Position numbers and translations under genes: made by a program. Positions 1-13,650 of a stretch of DNA of 64,000 nt are shown in pieces. Each line of letters opens with the position of its first letter. The stretch's first letter is position 1. Location of the stretch: NCBI GenBank assembly GCA_025667525.1, contig CM046878.1, forward strand, positions 102,067,237 through 102,131,236, in the 5' to 3' direction. This DNA comes from Glebionis coronaria. Lineage: Eukaryota > Streptophyta > Magnoliopsida > Asterales > Asteraceae. A model generated the notes under the pieces. That model saw only the letters and a list, made by a program, of their open reading frames with translations. It had not been told where the DNA came from and made no database searches.

Positions 1-394
1 ACCATTAAACTAATTGTGCCAGCAGTACAAACACATAACTTGACACTAGTTCGGTCCACACACCCCACGTGCGTACAACACAACATTAATCTCGTGCACA
101 CCTAGGTAAAACCACATGAATTCATTTAATGACATGTAGACATTGATGTAACATGCAACACAAGTAACAAGATCACCGATCTCTTACCAATATTTCACCA
201 AAGTATCACTTGTAAAGTGAAGTTTCAGACAAGTCACATTAGTGGAAACAATCTTGATTAGGTAATCTAAAGCTAAACTTCAACTGATTCGATAGATCGA
301 TATAGATCTGGTTCTACCTCGCGTCCAGCTCGACAGTCCATGTTAAAACAGCGTGATAAAAAAAATCAACTAGTATGCACCTACTAGTATTATG

Positions 395-616
395 TTGGCA
401 AAAAATTGGTTCATGAACCGATCTGGAAAAAAACCAAAACCGGTTTCTTACAAACCAATTTGATGGTTTGTAATCGGTTTAATAAATGGCCCAGAACAAA
501 ACCAGTTAAAATCTAACCAAAGGATTCAAACCAATCCGGTTTGCTGATTAGTCGACTCAAACCAAATCGGTTTAATAACCGAGTTAAAAAAAAACAGTTT
601 GCCCACCTCTACAGTA
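395..616. repeat. Diverged hAT-like MITE, CCGGTTT-rich
   Basis: This stretch is rich in alternating aaccgg/ccggttt words and ends with gcccacctcta. Read in reverse, that end gives TAGAGGTGGGCAAA, which resembles the termini of short hAT-type elements, including the one at 61,007-61,419. The left end (tgttggcaaaaa) is a weak inverted match. No clear 8-bp target duplication is visible, so the boundaries are approximate. Confidence 0.4.
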
Positions 617-1140
617 GAATTCGACTCGTTTACATTCAAGCAAGCTGGCTCAAACCGTGCGTTTGTTATCTTAACTGGATAAATTGAACTATTGAAGCAC
701 CAGATACAGATGGTAATAATTTAATAAGTCAACTCGTTTACCACCGGTGATTGCAAAGCTAAATTCCATTACATAAGCGTAGAAGTCGATAACTGATCAG
801 AATTTTAGAAAAAAAGTAGCACAAGCCAAGGCTGTTTGTTATTACAATTGCAGCACCAGATACAGATGGTAATAACTTAATAATATGGCGATCCAAATGC
901 ACTTTACCAATTACCACAATCATGATACAATAACCACAGAAACATCCATATACAGGTTACAGAGCCTCGGGCGAAATTTGGTCACGCAAAGACAAGATTG
1001 ATGATATATAAACTTCTTCTAGAGCTACAATAATTCTTAGGATCTTATGGTAACAGGAGCCGTTCCTAGTTCTATAATCTCTGCTTAATTACACACAACA
1101 AAGGAGTTGGACTGGTTCCCATCTGCTTAGAGTGATCTTC
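617..1140. other. 3' flank and probable 3'UTR of the Agenet gene
   Basis: No coding region was recognised. The part next to 1140 should hold the 3'UTR of the minus-strand Agenet gene. Two nearly identical short pieces (agcaccagatacagatggta at about 695 and 852) suggest a small local duplication. I could not place the polyadenylation site. Confidence 0.4.
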
Positions 1141-4100
1141 TCAGCTCGGGTTGGAACCTCCTGTTACAAAGGACGATGAAGTGTGTTAATATAGTCACAA
1201 AACTATTTTCCAACAAGCGTAGAAACTTTACATGCTCTAACAAAACTATTTCCCCTTGCTCTGCCCGTTCATTTTACCACATCTAGAGTTTTATTCTAAA
1301 ATTTCCATCATAAACGTTTTCTCGGTAGTATCAGATTGATTATCTATGTCGATAAACTTATCGATAAACCACTATCATGTAAATTTAATATCCATTTCTG
1401 GTTTATTTTACCATATAAGATAACCAAATAGATTTGACTTTGACGTTCCTGGTCAACGCATAATTTATTTTGAGTTAAAAAAACCCAGGTGACGCCCCCA
1501 GCCATGCAGGCGTCCAATGGAACCACGGAAATATAACAGTTTACACATCCCAATTGCTTATTGAGGGTGAAGTATAATTACCTTTTGATGTAACCTTGTT
1601 GTGGCTTCTTTGACTTGCATGTGAAGCAGAAGGTATCTTTGAGACGGTCAGTGAACTTTGCAACCCTTCTAACATCTGTGAGAAAAAAGATTCAAAAACT
1701 TTTAGTTCCAAAATTACTCGTAATAAGCACTGCTGTCATCCATGTCATTTTCGAGGTATAAATCATATTCACTCAAAAAGTGAAAGAGGTTCATGTGGAT
1801 AGGGTTTCAGAAAGATTATGTTAAGGCTGAAAATGACAACGTTTTGACTTGTCACATCTTTACACGGTCAGGATTCGATTGATCTATAGCTGTTAAACTC
1901 AATAAGCTAATATGCTATACATTTACAATTAAAATAAGCATACCCTATTCAAGTACAAGTGTAGCAGGGTAAGAGAGTTGCAGTAAAAAACAGATAAAGG
2001 CATGCACATACGCACAAGGGTAATTTAGTTACTTCACCGAAAAATCATATTTTAGAAGTTTCTGCATTGAACGTTTGTGACAAACAGAAACAGAAAACTC
2101 ACCCTTGAAGTTGGCTGAATTTTACGATTTGATCTACGTATCTCCACTTCTGAAGTTGGCTGTTCTTTAACTTCACCTTTCTTTGCCTTTGGTGTGGTTA
2201 TTGCTCTATTTAAACGCTGATATACCAGCTTTGATGATGAAGTTCCCTTTGCATCCTCAGTATTAGAAGACACGTTTTCATCAGCACTAATTGCATCATG
2301 TGATGTTGATTTAGACGATTTCGACCTATCCTTCTGAGCTAATGATCTGACAGATGGAACTGGAGGTTTTCTCGGTCTTTGAGTTCTGGCTTTTACTTCA
2401 GCAACTCGTTTTTCTACAGCATCATTTTTTAAATTACTTTTAGGAGTTCGGCGCCCGGGTGCTTGAGGAATCATACTACTTGCAAAATTTACTGAATCAT
2501 TTGGTGTACTATTCTTGGTGCTTCTATCGGCAACATGTTGTGTGCCTACGTCCATGAATTTCTGTTTCTTTCCCGGCTTAGGAACACCAAAAACAACTCT
2601 CGACCGTTCCTTCTTCAAGCTGCTCCTCATCGCTCCACGAGTGTCAATCTTGTCTTCGTTTCTAGAACTTTTACCGATATCAAATGAACTTTCTTGAGTA
2701 GCCAAAGGAAGTATATTTGATTCTTGTTGTCTCGGCCCAACAAGATCTACACTGATTGAGAATGTATCCTTCTCTTTACCTTCCATAATAGGGCTGCCAA
2801 ACTTTTGTCGCTTTTCAACTGGCGCCTCATCCTATAATCAAATAATTCGTTCAAGGAATGAGAAACCAAATATAGCCCACCACCAACTATAAAGTAAACT
2901 GGTGATCAGGTATCCCGTTTAAACTGATCAAGTGACCGTAAATAATCAAATTCGGTTTATTAGTTGTAACCAAAGATGTTGCTTGAGACACTGTTTAAAT
3001 GAGCTTTTATAAGTCATTGACTATTATACAAATCTGATCATCTAAGGTCTGGTGGCTAAAATGACCAGAATGGTACATCATATATAGTTATATACTATTG
3101 ATGTGATGCAGTTTAAATAATCATTCACATTTATTAACTACTATAAAAGTATTATTTTTTATTATTCATGAACAAAATTACGTTATTTAAAGCTGAAATA
3201 AGTATCTTCTAATACGAAAAATTACGTTATCAACAAATAGATAGTTAATTCTAAAACGCACATCCGAAGTCCAAACACCCCCCCATTAAAATATGAAAAG
3301 GATTAATCTAACCTCAGAAGCGGGGAATCCCTTCAAACTAGACCACTCAATCCACTTTCCATCCTTCCATATATGTGTTGGCCTGACATGCCAAGTCCTA
3401 ACAATTGACGTCTCTCCATTAGCTGCAAGGGGGTGGGGGTGTTACAATTAGGTCATACACAGCAAATTTAACACATTTCATAACGCAAGTGTTCAAGAAA
3501 GATACATACCAGGAAATTTAACAGTAAGAGAAGTTAAATCAATCTTATTTGTCTCCAAGACAACTGCTTCACACCAGCTATAAGAAGATATAATCACAGC
3601 GTTAAGCATGTCAAGCTTTGTGTACCAATTAGGCTACCGGATATAACGTAAAGTGAAGGCCTTTAAGCCCACAAACATGATCAGATAAATGTGCTACATC
3701 AAAGCTTGAACTTAAAGAAATACAGAAAGGGATGCTGTAACAGAAGATAAAGTATTCTGTAAAATGCTTACCGATTGTGTACCCACACATCAACTCGGTC
3801 TCCACTAAAATAAGAATCTGCCAGGGCCCTTCTTCCTCTCTTTCTAGTGCCTTCAAGCCGCATAGTAGTCAAAGGATGAGCAATGCGTATCGTGGGTGTC
3901 TGGGTGTTGTCAACCTCAAGTGGAACCCATTCTTTATATGGCCCTGACCCAAAAGAAAAAATATAACTTTATAACGATAATCTGATTTATGGGCGGATGA
4001 CTAAATCAACAAATAGTTGTCTGCTTAGATTTTTTTCCGTCAATTCACCAGCATAGAACAGCACAACAAAAGCAATATCCTATCCCGCCAGAGCGGGGCA

Positions 4101-7100
4101 TGGGAGAAGCATGATAAAGACAGTCATACCCCTACCTGAGGGTAGTGAGACTGCTTCCCGAAAGACCTCCGGCAAGATTACCAAGTAGCATAACAAGGCC
4201 AACTATAAATTGATACGAGAACCATGGATATGATGAAGATAAATAAAATACCCCAGATATTAGAAGAGCATAAGTTGGGTTTTTTTAAAAGTTGACACAA
4301 GACATCTGGTTAGAAAACATGTGTCTATATTGTACCACCCACATAGCTCGAGACAGGTACTGATGACTTGTACCCAAAATGTAGATCTTTGTTCAACACA
4401 GATCACGGAATCATGTTGTATGCTTTTAATGAAGTAAAGAAAATTACACCATGCAAAATTGATATCCAACAAAAACGTATTAAAAAACCCATGTGATAAC
4501 AGAAGCTGAATCTCATAGTTTCACTTTAAATGCATACACAATTCCATTCAGGTTCTATTTCATATTCGGTACTATACATTCATTAAGTTACACTTGAATA
4601 CAGATCTAAATAGGTAACATTTTAACTTATTACTCACAACGACGCATATTGTAATATCTTACCTTCATCTGATTGGATTTCAGTGTAGCAGACGAAAGCT
4701 TTCCCATCCTTCAACGTCAGCACATTTGCTGCAAACCAAGCTCGGTTGTTCTGGTGGTCGTCTTTATGCACCTACAACACAGACAGATGACTCAAACAAA
4801 CATGAAGAAAAAAAAATCAAACAGACCTATTTTGCTCACAAAGAAAAATATAAATTAAGCATGGCTACAACAATGCAAAGTGAAACATCTGAACTTCCTA
4901 ACTCCAATTTCCTTACCTCAACAAGGCAACCTTCTTTAATGACATTTTCGTTCGAAGAGCCTGAAGTACTTTGAGGAATGTTCTGATCAACATCGGAAGT
5001 ACGGACCGATCCAGACTCTGGTTCAGGAACCAATGCAACAGTTTTAGCAATCTCAGGATCTTTTTCACCCCTTGCTGCAATTTTATCATTTTTATAGCTT
5101 ATAGTTGAACTATCGATAATCATCATCTGACTCTTGGCCAAACCTCCAGAATCCTCTTGCAATGCCGAACCATGTTTTAAAGACTGGAACCCTTTATTAT
5201 TAGAAGCAACTTCAACTATCTGTTTATCAGAACTCTGTTGATTAGATGATTGAGGAGTCTTCCAATAACCCTCGGGACCAGCTTCAACCAACTCTTTCAA
5301 AGACGTGGGATTACCCATTGTTACAATTTTTCCAGCTTGTGAGACTGCTTCTGCTGCCAGCTCAGCAGCTTTCACAATAGCATCTAGATTTTCAGCATGT
5401 TTTGAAGCTGCTGATGCAGCATCAATTCTTCTACGGGCAGCTTCTCTGGCAGCAGATATTATTGAAGAGGGATGATCAGTTGACATAGCTTTACCATGCG
5501 AAATCATGCCGCTTTGACCATGACTTTCAATTCTACTCGCTAAAAATACTTCATCAGCCATTAATCTTGCTTGTTCTGCAACATTTGATGCAATTCTAGC
5601 AGCGGCAGCTGCTACTTTAGCAACAGAAGCAGCAGCTGCTATTGAGACAGCTGAAGAAGCTAGCTTTGCTTCATCATCTGAAACCAAACCAGAATTCTTT
5701 TGCCTTTCCAGCTGGCTCCATACACCTTGGCAGTGGCTGACTGCATCAGCAGCCTGCAAAGCTGCATCTGCTGCTTGTAGCTTGGACTCTTCAATTTTGC
5801 TGATATTATCCTCTCTTCTTACAATCTTCTCCACACTTTGGTCAATACCACTAGGCTGGCCAAGATTGCCTTTAGAAACGATGGAAACAGGCGTCGATAG
5901 CGCAGCAGATGGTGTTGGAGAATGATTACTAACAAGAGCAGTCCCTAAATTTGTCTGACTTTGAGCCAAAAACAAATTTTTATTGTGATCTTCGGTACGA
6001 GAGGCCTGCAGCAAATGGGCTACAGGTGCCAATGGTGGTGTCAACTGAGCTTGACTAGCGGTAACCTTTTTTCGCTTTCTGCTTTTCGTATCACTTAAAG
6101 GCTGATTAGTAGAAACAAGTGGACCAGGACTAGGGTCCACAGGAATCACAGATGTACCTGAAACCCCTGATTCTTTGACAGTGGTTAGTTTGACTGCCTC
6201 TGTTATAGGCAACGCTGAAAAACGAGCACTAAATGGAGCAATTGGTGATGCAGCAGCCCATTGACCCGATAAAGGGGCCTGAGATAGCCAGGCTGGATTA
6301 TTTCCAGCAACATTCTGCACTGGTGGAGTTCGATAAGGATGCAGAGGAGACGGCGCTTGGCGGTAATCACCCGGGGTACTGATATTCCAAAGAGGGGATG
6401 AAACGGGGATCATGGGACTAACAACCGATGAAGAAATGCCAGACACGACTTTACTTTGGGCAGAACCAACCGGAATTTTGTTGCCTAAATTTTACATTAA
6501 AAAAACTGAGTTTGGATAAAAAGCTAAATGAACAACCATATAGCACTTCGAACATTCTGATCTCATGAGGTACCTGATGGTGATTTCATAGGGGTACTGG
6601 GGTTAGGGGTCTGGGACTTCTGACCACGCGCCCTTTCTAGACAAGCACGCCAAGTAGCCTCCCAGGCTTTCTTTCCACCATCTGTAAATACATTTCATCT
6701 CACTTATATCAGATAACTAATCTTTGGTACAAACATACTTAGGTATCTGGTAGTAACAAATAAATTTATTAAAATAAACTGACCAGATTGCCCAAATGCA
6801 GCAAACATGTGAGACTCTTCAGGTGTCATTCCAGATCTGAAACATTTAGTCATGCATATTAGAACCAAAATACAGGGATACACTTGAGACTTCCAACTCT
6901 GTGACCAAATAAAACTAATGATGTAAAAAATGAAGTCAGGACGTATTTTGCAAGTTCTTCCAACCCTAAGTGTGTTCCTGTTTTTCACATTGAGCAGTGT
7001 GCTTGTTTATTATTTGGCATTGCATGTGCATATCATGAAAATTTATACTCACATTAATGATCCATATACTAAAATTTGCGCTCGTAATTGTACTTGCTGA

Positions 7101-10100
7101 CTGTCAGTAAAAGACTGCTGAAATTGAGAGGTAAGATTATTCAAATCAGGCGGATTTGATGTAGATATAGGAGTGCCAATAAACTTTGAGCTGCTACTTT
7201 TAACACCCTCCTTCATCTCTCCGAAGTGTATAACATGTCCAGCTGGTGACTTGTCTACTGCTCTTCCACGTTTCCTGGGAGTTTTTTCCTTCACGGGGGT
7301 ATCTTTTTTGGCATTTTCTCTCGCAGCTGATCTTCTCCTCGGTTTAGGCACAGAATTACCTTTGGCTCCTGCTTCATTGGCAGCACTGCTGGGCGTTTGA
7401 GGACTAACCAGAGAATCTTTATGCAAGTTAGCAGATGATACCTTCATTATTCAGACAAACGTTGGTGACAAAGTCAATTATATAGAGAATGCTTGAGATG
7501 CAATTAAAAATAGAGTATGCAAAAAAACAACATAAAACTATTACCTTTGATAAACCAAGATTTTGGGTGCCAGTTTGCCGACTTGCACTGACCTCAAACG
7601 AAAAGCTTTTCTCCTCTGTTCCAGAAACACTTGAAGAAACCCACTGGGGATCCATTATGTTGTTGCTCTCAGTTGTAAGTGGGGCATTCTCATTAATGGT
7701 GCCCTTGTTGACCTCAATCGTATCTTTTGCACTTTGAGAAAGTTCGAAGCTTATGTTTTGAGGTTTATCCAAAAGAGAACCACCTCCATTCTGCACCACA
7801 AGAGTCGTGTCGCACGCAGATGGAACAACAATATCAATAGAAACCTGCTGCTCATCTGACACGTTTACTGCAAAACCCAATCAAGTAATTACAATAATAT
7901 TCACAGAACAAATAGGCATTTGAACACCTTTCTTATGACAATATAGCCTAGTAATTAAACACAAGAAGTCATCGCATTATTCTGCTGTCACATATACCTA
8001 AAGTGTTTTATTCCTGGCAACTACTCACATAGGAGACAATCCCTAAAAAAATATCTGTAAACAAGGATGTTACAGTACTCTAATATTTTACTTCTTAGAA
8101 GCTAGCCGCAGCCCGCAAGTGTTTGGCTCTATATTATATTGCACTTCTGTTATACCAACTTCTGTTATAGTGATTTCAAGCAATGTACTTTGACCAACAT
8201 ACTTCTTTTCCAGTCACAGCTATTTCATAAGATTCAATAAAAAAATGAAATGTAAGTTACCTCCCAGAGATTCTACTCCATCTTCACTTGACCTTAAATC
8301 CATGGGGTCCAGCAGACCTCCTTCCTCCTTATTACCCTGTTGTACTGAAGAATCACAAGGAAGGGTTGTCTCCAATGCATTGGAGCATTGGGGACCACCT
8401 GAGCCATCCTCTAATGTTTGTTCCCTTGAGCTCGCATTCAAGTTTTCAACAGAAGGATCACAATGCCCAGACAGCTCGTGTACAGCATGTCCAGCACCAT
8501 TAGACTCTGCCCCTTTTTCAGCCACTGGCAACGGATCATCCAACACAAGATCTGCTGTACTATCAGCTTCTGGGGTTGCTTTTTGGGAACTTCCCTCGCC
8601 GGATAATCCTGCTTCCACCTTTTCTTTGTTATCAGTGTGTAAAAAACTCACCCCAAGTATAGGTGATCTTGGCTGGTCTTCAGTAACATTGTCATCCGTA
8701 GCAACAATTTTTCCAGCAAGTGTCTGCACACCGCCTGCTGTGTCAGGAGATGATATTTCACTTGAACCCGCGGCAGCAACTAGTTATGCAAAATTAAACA
8801 GAAATTAGTCATACAGAGCAAAAGTACATTTTTTATCCCATGTTTTGACTCAAAATAAAGACGTAAATAGTTTATAATCACAAGTCTAATATACCAGCAT
8901 CTGTTATAACAGTCTTAGTAGAATCGGATTCTTGAGCCACAACATCCTGTTGGCTATCGGGATCTCCAGCGTCATCCATGTCCATATCCCTAAAATCAGA
9001 AGGCAATTTTGCATTCCGACCCTCATCGAGAGTAACATCTTGATCCATGGCAACAACGTCTGGCTCTGATAATTGAGTTCCGTTATTACCCTCCACTAAA
9101 CCAGAGACCTTGGCGGGCAAGCTCAGATCCTCATTATTCGTATCCTCTGTTTGAAATTCAGAAGCATTATTGGATATGTCTTCAACAGACCTTTCAGCAG
9201 AAGTACCTACAGCATTCGTTGTTTCAACTGAATAGCTTTGAACATCCAAACCCACATTATTTGTATACTCTGTTTGAACTTTAGTAGCATTGTTTGAAAA
9301 GTCTTCAGCCGGCACTTCAACCAAAGATGTATCAGAACTAACATTTTGACCATCGCCACCAACAACATTTTCCCTCTTAACTGAATAACTTTGAACATGA
9401 GAGCCCACATTATTTGTATCCTCTGTTTGAACTTCAGAAGCATTATTGGATAACTCTTCAGCCGGCATTTCAGCTGAAAATCCTGCTACTATTGATGGTG
9501 TACCAACATTATTAAGGTCACTCACTTCAACCAAAGATGCACCCGAAGTAACATTTTGACCATCGTCACCAACAACATTTTCCGTCTCAACTGAATGACT
9601 TTGAGCATGAGAAACCGCATTAGATATCAGAGAATCTGGCATCTCTGACTTTGTATTGGCATCATCAGTTGCTTGCATTTCCACACATCCACCGTTTGGA
9701 GAAGCTGGAAGCAATTTCTCTTGCATGTCATCATTAAGTTCTTTGCCAGTCTTTTCATCCGCTATCTCTGCATTTGTGTCGGCATGGTTAGTTGCTTGCA
9801 CATTTACGCATCCACTGTTTGGAAAAGCAAGAGATTCTGCCAGCATTTTATCATTGAGTTCTTTGTCAGGCCCTTCGTCTGGTATCTCTGACTTTCTGTC
9901 AGCGTCTTCAGTTGCTTTCATTCCAGCACATCCACCGTTTGGAGAAGCTGCAGACAATTCCTCCTCCATGTTAACATTATCATCCTTGCCAGGCCCTTTG
10001 TCTATCTGCATATCAGAGCTTTCCAATGATAATGGAACTATCGGTTCCTCATCAACATGAATAGTATCTTCAATTGATGGCGTGTTCAAAGATTCCACAT

Positions 10101-10962
10101 TTGGAACAACTGAAACTTGGTCGATACTATATGTACAAGTTTCAACAACGGTGCTACTGATGGTTGAATTCTCCACATTGTTCTCTATGTTATTATCAAT
10201 GTCTTTTGACTGACCACCAGCATTTTCGGAATTACTTTCCGGAGCTTCTTGCCGATTCTCCTCACACTCCTTCACACTTGCAACAAGATTATCAGAGGAG
10301 CCTGCATCTCCACATACTGCATTGGAGACTAAAGGTTCCTCATGCACTTCATTAACAAGAGATTCATTTGCTATTGTAACAGCGTCGAGATTTACATCAT
10401 TTTGTAAATTATTGACTTCTCCCGCGCCTAAAGATAAAGCATATTTACTACCTCTAACTACTGAATCTAATCCCCCGTCAGAATTCTCGAAATCAGAACT
10501 CAACTTTTCCGTAACTGAATTCTCATGGGAGTCATCTGGTACTACTGCATTGTCGGTATTAATAGAGTGATCCTTTGTGTCAAATTGCTTTAAGCTGGAA
10601 TCCATATCATTAATTAAGCTACTTGGCCTATCAATTATTGTTTCTTCTACAACCTTATCTTCCTGCCCAACTGATTTTAAAAGCATTTCGACAGATTCTG
10701 AAGATGTTGCTTCAGACCATACATTTTTACTTGTTAATTCCACGGCACTTGAACTAAACTGTATTGCACTAGTTCCTCTTGAATATTCCTCAATCCACTG
10801 ATTGTCTTCCTGACCCGTGATACCAAGAAAAACGTCGTTATCAACCAGATTGTCAAACCTTAAATGCCCCTGTAAGCTATTGTCAAATTCAAATTTAGGA
10901 ACACTTGCTTCACCAACTAAGTGAAGATTTTGGTCTTGAGCATCACTGTCGTCATAATCCAT
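1141..10962 (-). CDS. G2484-1: G2484-1-type Agenet (Tudor-like) domain protein, 14 coding exons
   Basis: Exons deduced from GT/AG sites: 10962-8895, 8779-8261, 7867-7545, 7441-7053, 6836-6784, 6681-6574, 6484-4917, 4771-4663, 3943-3772, 3577-3510, 3422-3313, 2831-2103, 1675-1582, 1160-1141. They total 6330 nt with consistent phases, giving about 2109 residues, near the roughly 2000 of the Arabidopsis protein (length from memory). The start MDYDDSDAQDQNLHLVGE and the early SEATSSESVEMLLKSVGQED are family hallmarks. Exon 1 is acidic and carries two sets of internal repeats. A basic cluster with PRKRGR lies near residue 1025, an Ala-rich helical stretch near 1390-1475, and paired Agenet modules near 1670-1829 (VCYTEIQSDEG, GDRVDVWVHNRWCEAVV). 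The tail has RKIQPTSRMLEGLQSSL. Agenet domains are Tudor relatives that often bind modified histones; a nuclear chromatin role is inferred. The two last exons are the least certain. Confidence 0.9.
4075..4195 (-). repeat. SINE remnant in the intron between coding exons 8 and 9
   Basis: The plus strand reads tcccgccagagcggggcatg, then ccctacctgagggtag. Reversed, this resembles the body of plant tRNA-derived SINEs of the Au/TS type, with the GGTAAGGCTG-like and AGCGGGA-like words. A related piece lies at 25,731-25,830. It is too short to show A and B boxes clearly. Confidence 0.5.
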
Positions 10963-12083
10963 TGAGTAACCCTAAATATGAGATAAGGTTGTAAGTGAGA
11001 TATACACATATAAAAACAACAGATGGGGTCCATTATACACAAAAATCCTAGAAGAAAATCCACTAATTTTCAATAACTGAATGATATCGATCGATAAAGA
11101 AAACTTAAGCAAATACAAGAATTACATAATGCTAGAATACTAACTATCTCCATAGAGAAAGAACTAATGCTTAATGCAAACTGCATACAACACTTTAATT
11201 ACTTCCTCGCATGATTAATAATACACAGTACGAGATCTAATTAACCTAATGAATAGTTAGTAAATAACGTATTTCCTATACCACACTAAAACTGCCTCAA
11301 AACACGTAGTGACAAAATTCAGTTGAGTCCAAAATTAAATATCCACGTCCTGGGCATAATTTATTTGACCTTAAGGGAAACATTAGGAGAGATCTTCTTA
11401 GCTACCTCACTAAATAAGTACAACAACATTAACTACGGAGCATAATAAAGCGTTCTCAATGAATAGCATTATAAGTAGTAGCTTAGCAAGTTAATGCAAC
11501 ATTAAATCTCCTAGTCCAAATTAGGTAAAACTAAAATCCAGTTGGCAATGGACACACAGCAGAAAGTAGCTATAGTTGAGCATAGAGTTGTATAGATGAA
11601 GCATTTACATTCGCTAAAATATGACAAATATATAAAGAGTGCAAAAAGATATAATCTTTAGCCTCGAAATATTCAACAATTTGCCCCCCAAAGCCGAAAG
11701 CATTATACTACTTCCAATTTCAACTAAAAACCATGGTGGAACGATACTAGTAGCTCACGCCTTCACGCTTATGATGATATTTAAATGTCTTAACTCCAAC
11801 CGATGTGCCTATAGCAGTTATATATGTTCCACAACCACCTCGCTCGCCTCTCTTAATCACTAAGGCTTGTGACTATCATCCCTAAAATGTTAACAAAAAC
11901 CTTGCCCTTTCTATGTTAACAAAAGACCGTTTAATGACTCACAAAACCGGATGTAGAGCCTTACTTCCAGCTAAACACAAAACCACGCAAACAGGACTCT
12001 CATATAAACATTCTTTTCCTTAAACAATGCACCCGGCCAACACAAGTTAACACCAGTAAGAACCTACACCCAAAAAACAGTTA

Positions 12084-12301
12084 GTGCTTGTCTCGGTTTA
12101 TATAGCCGGCTTATGGCTTATTTGGTTTTCAGCTTACATTTCAGAAGCTCGCTTTTTGTGGCTTATTTTGATACTTATCGGCTTATGACATAATGAACTT
12201 ATAAAAGTTTCAAGATAAGCCACAAAAAATGAGGTTGTGAAACACAAGCCCAAGACCAAATAAGCCATAAGCTGGCTATATAAGCCAAAATAAACACCCC
12301 C
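12084..12301. mobile_element. Foldback MITE (GGCTTAT family), copy 1
   Basis: An inverted repeat over most of its length: the left end has tatatagccggcttatggct and the right end agccataagctggctatata, closing with acacccc. No ORF. The family recurs at 12,541, 12,953, 52,000 and 52,214. The GGGGTGTTTGTTT-like ends are common in plant foldback MITEs. Confidence 0.75.
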
Positions 12302-12540
12302 TACTGTCTTATCTCCTACAGATGTGCCTATAAAACACACAAAGAAAAAACATATGCGTTATACATATATGTTTCAGTTTCACAACAACCTCGCCCTTAC
12401 TATGATAAGAAAAACACGTTTAATCACTCGCAAACCCATAAGTAGAGACCAGCTAAACACAAAAACAGTTTTTTTCTTAGAAAATACACCTGGCCAACAC
12501 AAGTTAACACCAGTAAGAACCTACACCCAAAAAACAGTTA

Positions 12541-12785
12541 GTGCTTGTTTCAGCTTATATAGCCGTCTTACAGCTTATCTATTTTTCGCTTATGTTTCGT
12601 AACCTCACTTTTTGTAGCTTAATTTGTAGTCTTTCCATTTGTATAAGACACTATAAGCTTATTATGTCATAATAAACTTACACAGAACAAAAAGTTTCAA
12701 AAATAGCCATAAAAAATCAAGTTTATGAAACATAAGCCTTCAAAAACCAAATAAAGCCATAAACCGCCTACATAAGCACAAAAGC
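12541..12785. mobile_element. Foldback MITE (GGCTTAT family), copy 2
   Basis: Same family as 12,084-12,301 and probably produced from it by the tandem duplication, since both are preceded by the same leader ending aaaaaacagttagtgcttg. The ends are more decayed. Confidence 0.6.
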
Positions 12786-12952
12786 GCGCAAACTGACCTC
12801 TAAAATACACATTTTTTTTCTTAGAGACAATGCCAGTAAGAATCTACACCCAACTGAAAGTTACGCGTAACAAGTAAGAGACGCGCATATATACAACAAC
12901 ACTAACAACACATTAATTTCATTAAAAACATAATCAATTAAGCTAAAACATA

Positions 12953-13334
12953 GGGGCTGTTTGTTTTAGCTTATATAATGTAAGCATATTTCAACTTGTA
13001 TAACATAAGCCTCAATTTGGTAGCTTATTTGAAGACTTATGGGCTTATCTAAGTTTGTTATGATATAATAAACTTATAAAAGCCCATAAGTCACCAATAA
13101 GTTTAAAAAATTAGTGTTTATGAAATATAAGCCGAAATATGGCTTATTTTCGGCTTATATAACATAAGCCCCAATTTTGTGGCTTATTTTGAGACTTATG
13201 GGCTTTATATAAGTTTATCGTGATATAATAAACCTACATAAGCCCATAAACCTCCAAATAAGCCACAAAATTGAGGCTTATGTTATATAAGTCGAAATGG
13301 GCTTACATTATATAAGCCAAACCAAACACCCCCA
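12953..13334. mobile_element. Foldback MITE (GGCTTAT family), compound copy
   Basis: Starts ggggctgtttgttttagct and ends ccaaaccaaacaccccc. It contains two successive foldback units with the centre near 13,135, so it is either a MITE inserted in a related MITE or a tandem head-to-tail product. Confidence 0.65.
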
Positions 13335-13650
13335 TAAGTAAATCAACCAAACAAACACTCAACAACATTAAATTTAACACTAATCAATTCAAAATTAAAC
13401 ATAACTAAATAAAAAAACTTATCAAAAAAATTTTAAAAAAAAATTAAAAAAATTAAAAATAAAAGTTGAAAAAAGTACCTCCCTCCATTCGGTGGTTGAA
13501 TCTGAGCGATGGATCAATATCTAGGGCTCATAAAACACAATCGAAACCCTAATTTATTACTTAATCTGATGAAACGATTGGATTGATTGATCGATGAAAT
13601 GAAGGTACGATGATGACCTAATTAGGGAGAGGGGATAATAGTTAGTACAC

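Larger units (their letters stand above)
11795..12785. repeat. Tandem duplication of about 500 bp containing a MITE
   Basis: Two adjacent blocks (about 11,795-12,301 and 12,318-12,785) share the same order of words: gatgtgcctata, cgtttaat.actc, gccaacacaagttaacacca and gtaagaacctacaccc, followed by a foldback MITE. A partial third piece (gccagtaagaatctacaccc) occurs near 12,830. The duplication lies wholly within the Agenet gene's 5'UTR intron. Confidence 0.65.
10972..13650 (-). other. 5'UTR exon, long 5'UTR intron and promoter side of the Agenet gene
   Basis: A splice acceptor (tttag followed by ggttactca) lies at 10,972-10,973, nine bases above the ATG. A matching donor (ggag followed by gtactt) lies at 13,477-13,478, preceded by a UTR-like exon running to about 13,640. 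That makes a leader intron of roughly 2.5 kb. The assignment is supported by the second copy at 51.6-52.8 kb, which keeps both splice sites around a different internal sequence. The intron is filled with MITEs and a tandem duplication. The transcription start was not fixed. Confidence 0.7.

Noticed and set aside
1344..1553. 69-codon minus-strand ORF
   Set aside because: It lies in the intron between the last two deduced exons of the Agenet gene and has no family features.
8245..8808. 187-codon plus-strand ORF
   Set aside because: It is the antisense of coding exon 2 of the Agenet gene; the minus strand carries the family-like sequence.
9656..10060. 134-codon plus-strand ORF
   Set aside because: It is antisense to the internal repeats of exon 1, and its periodicity mirrors them.
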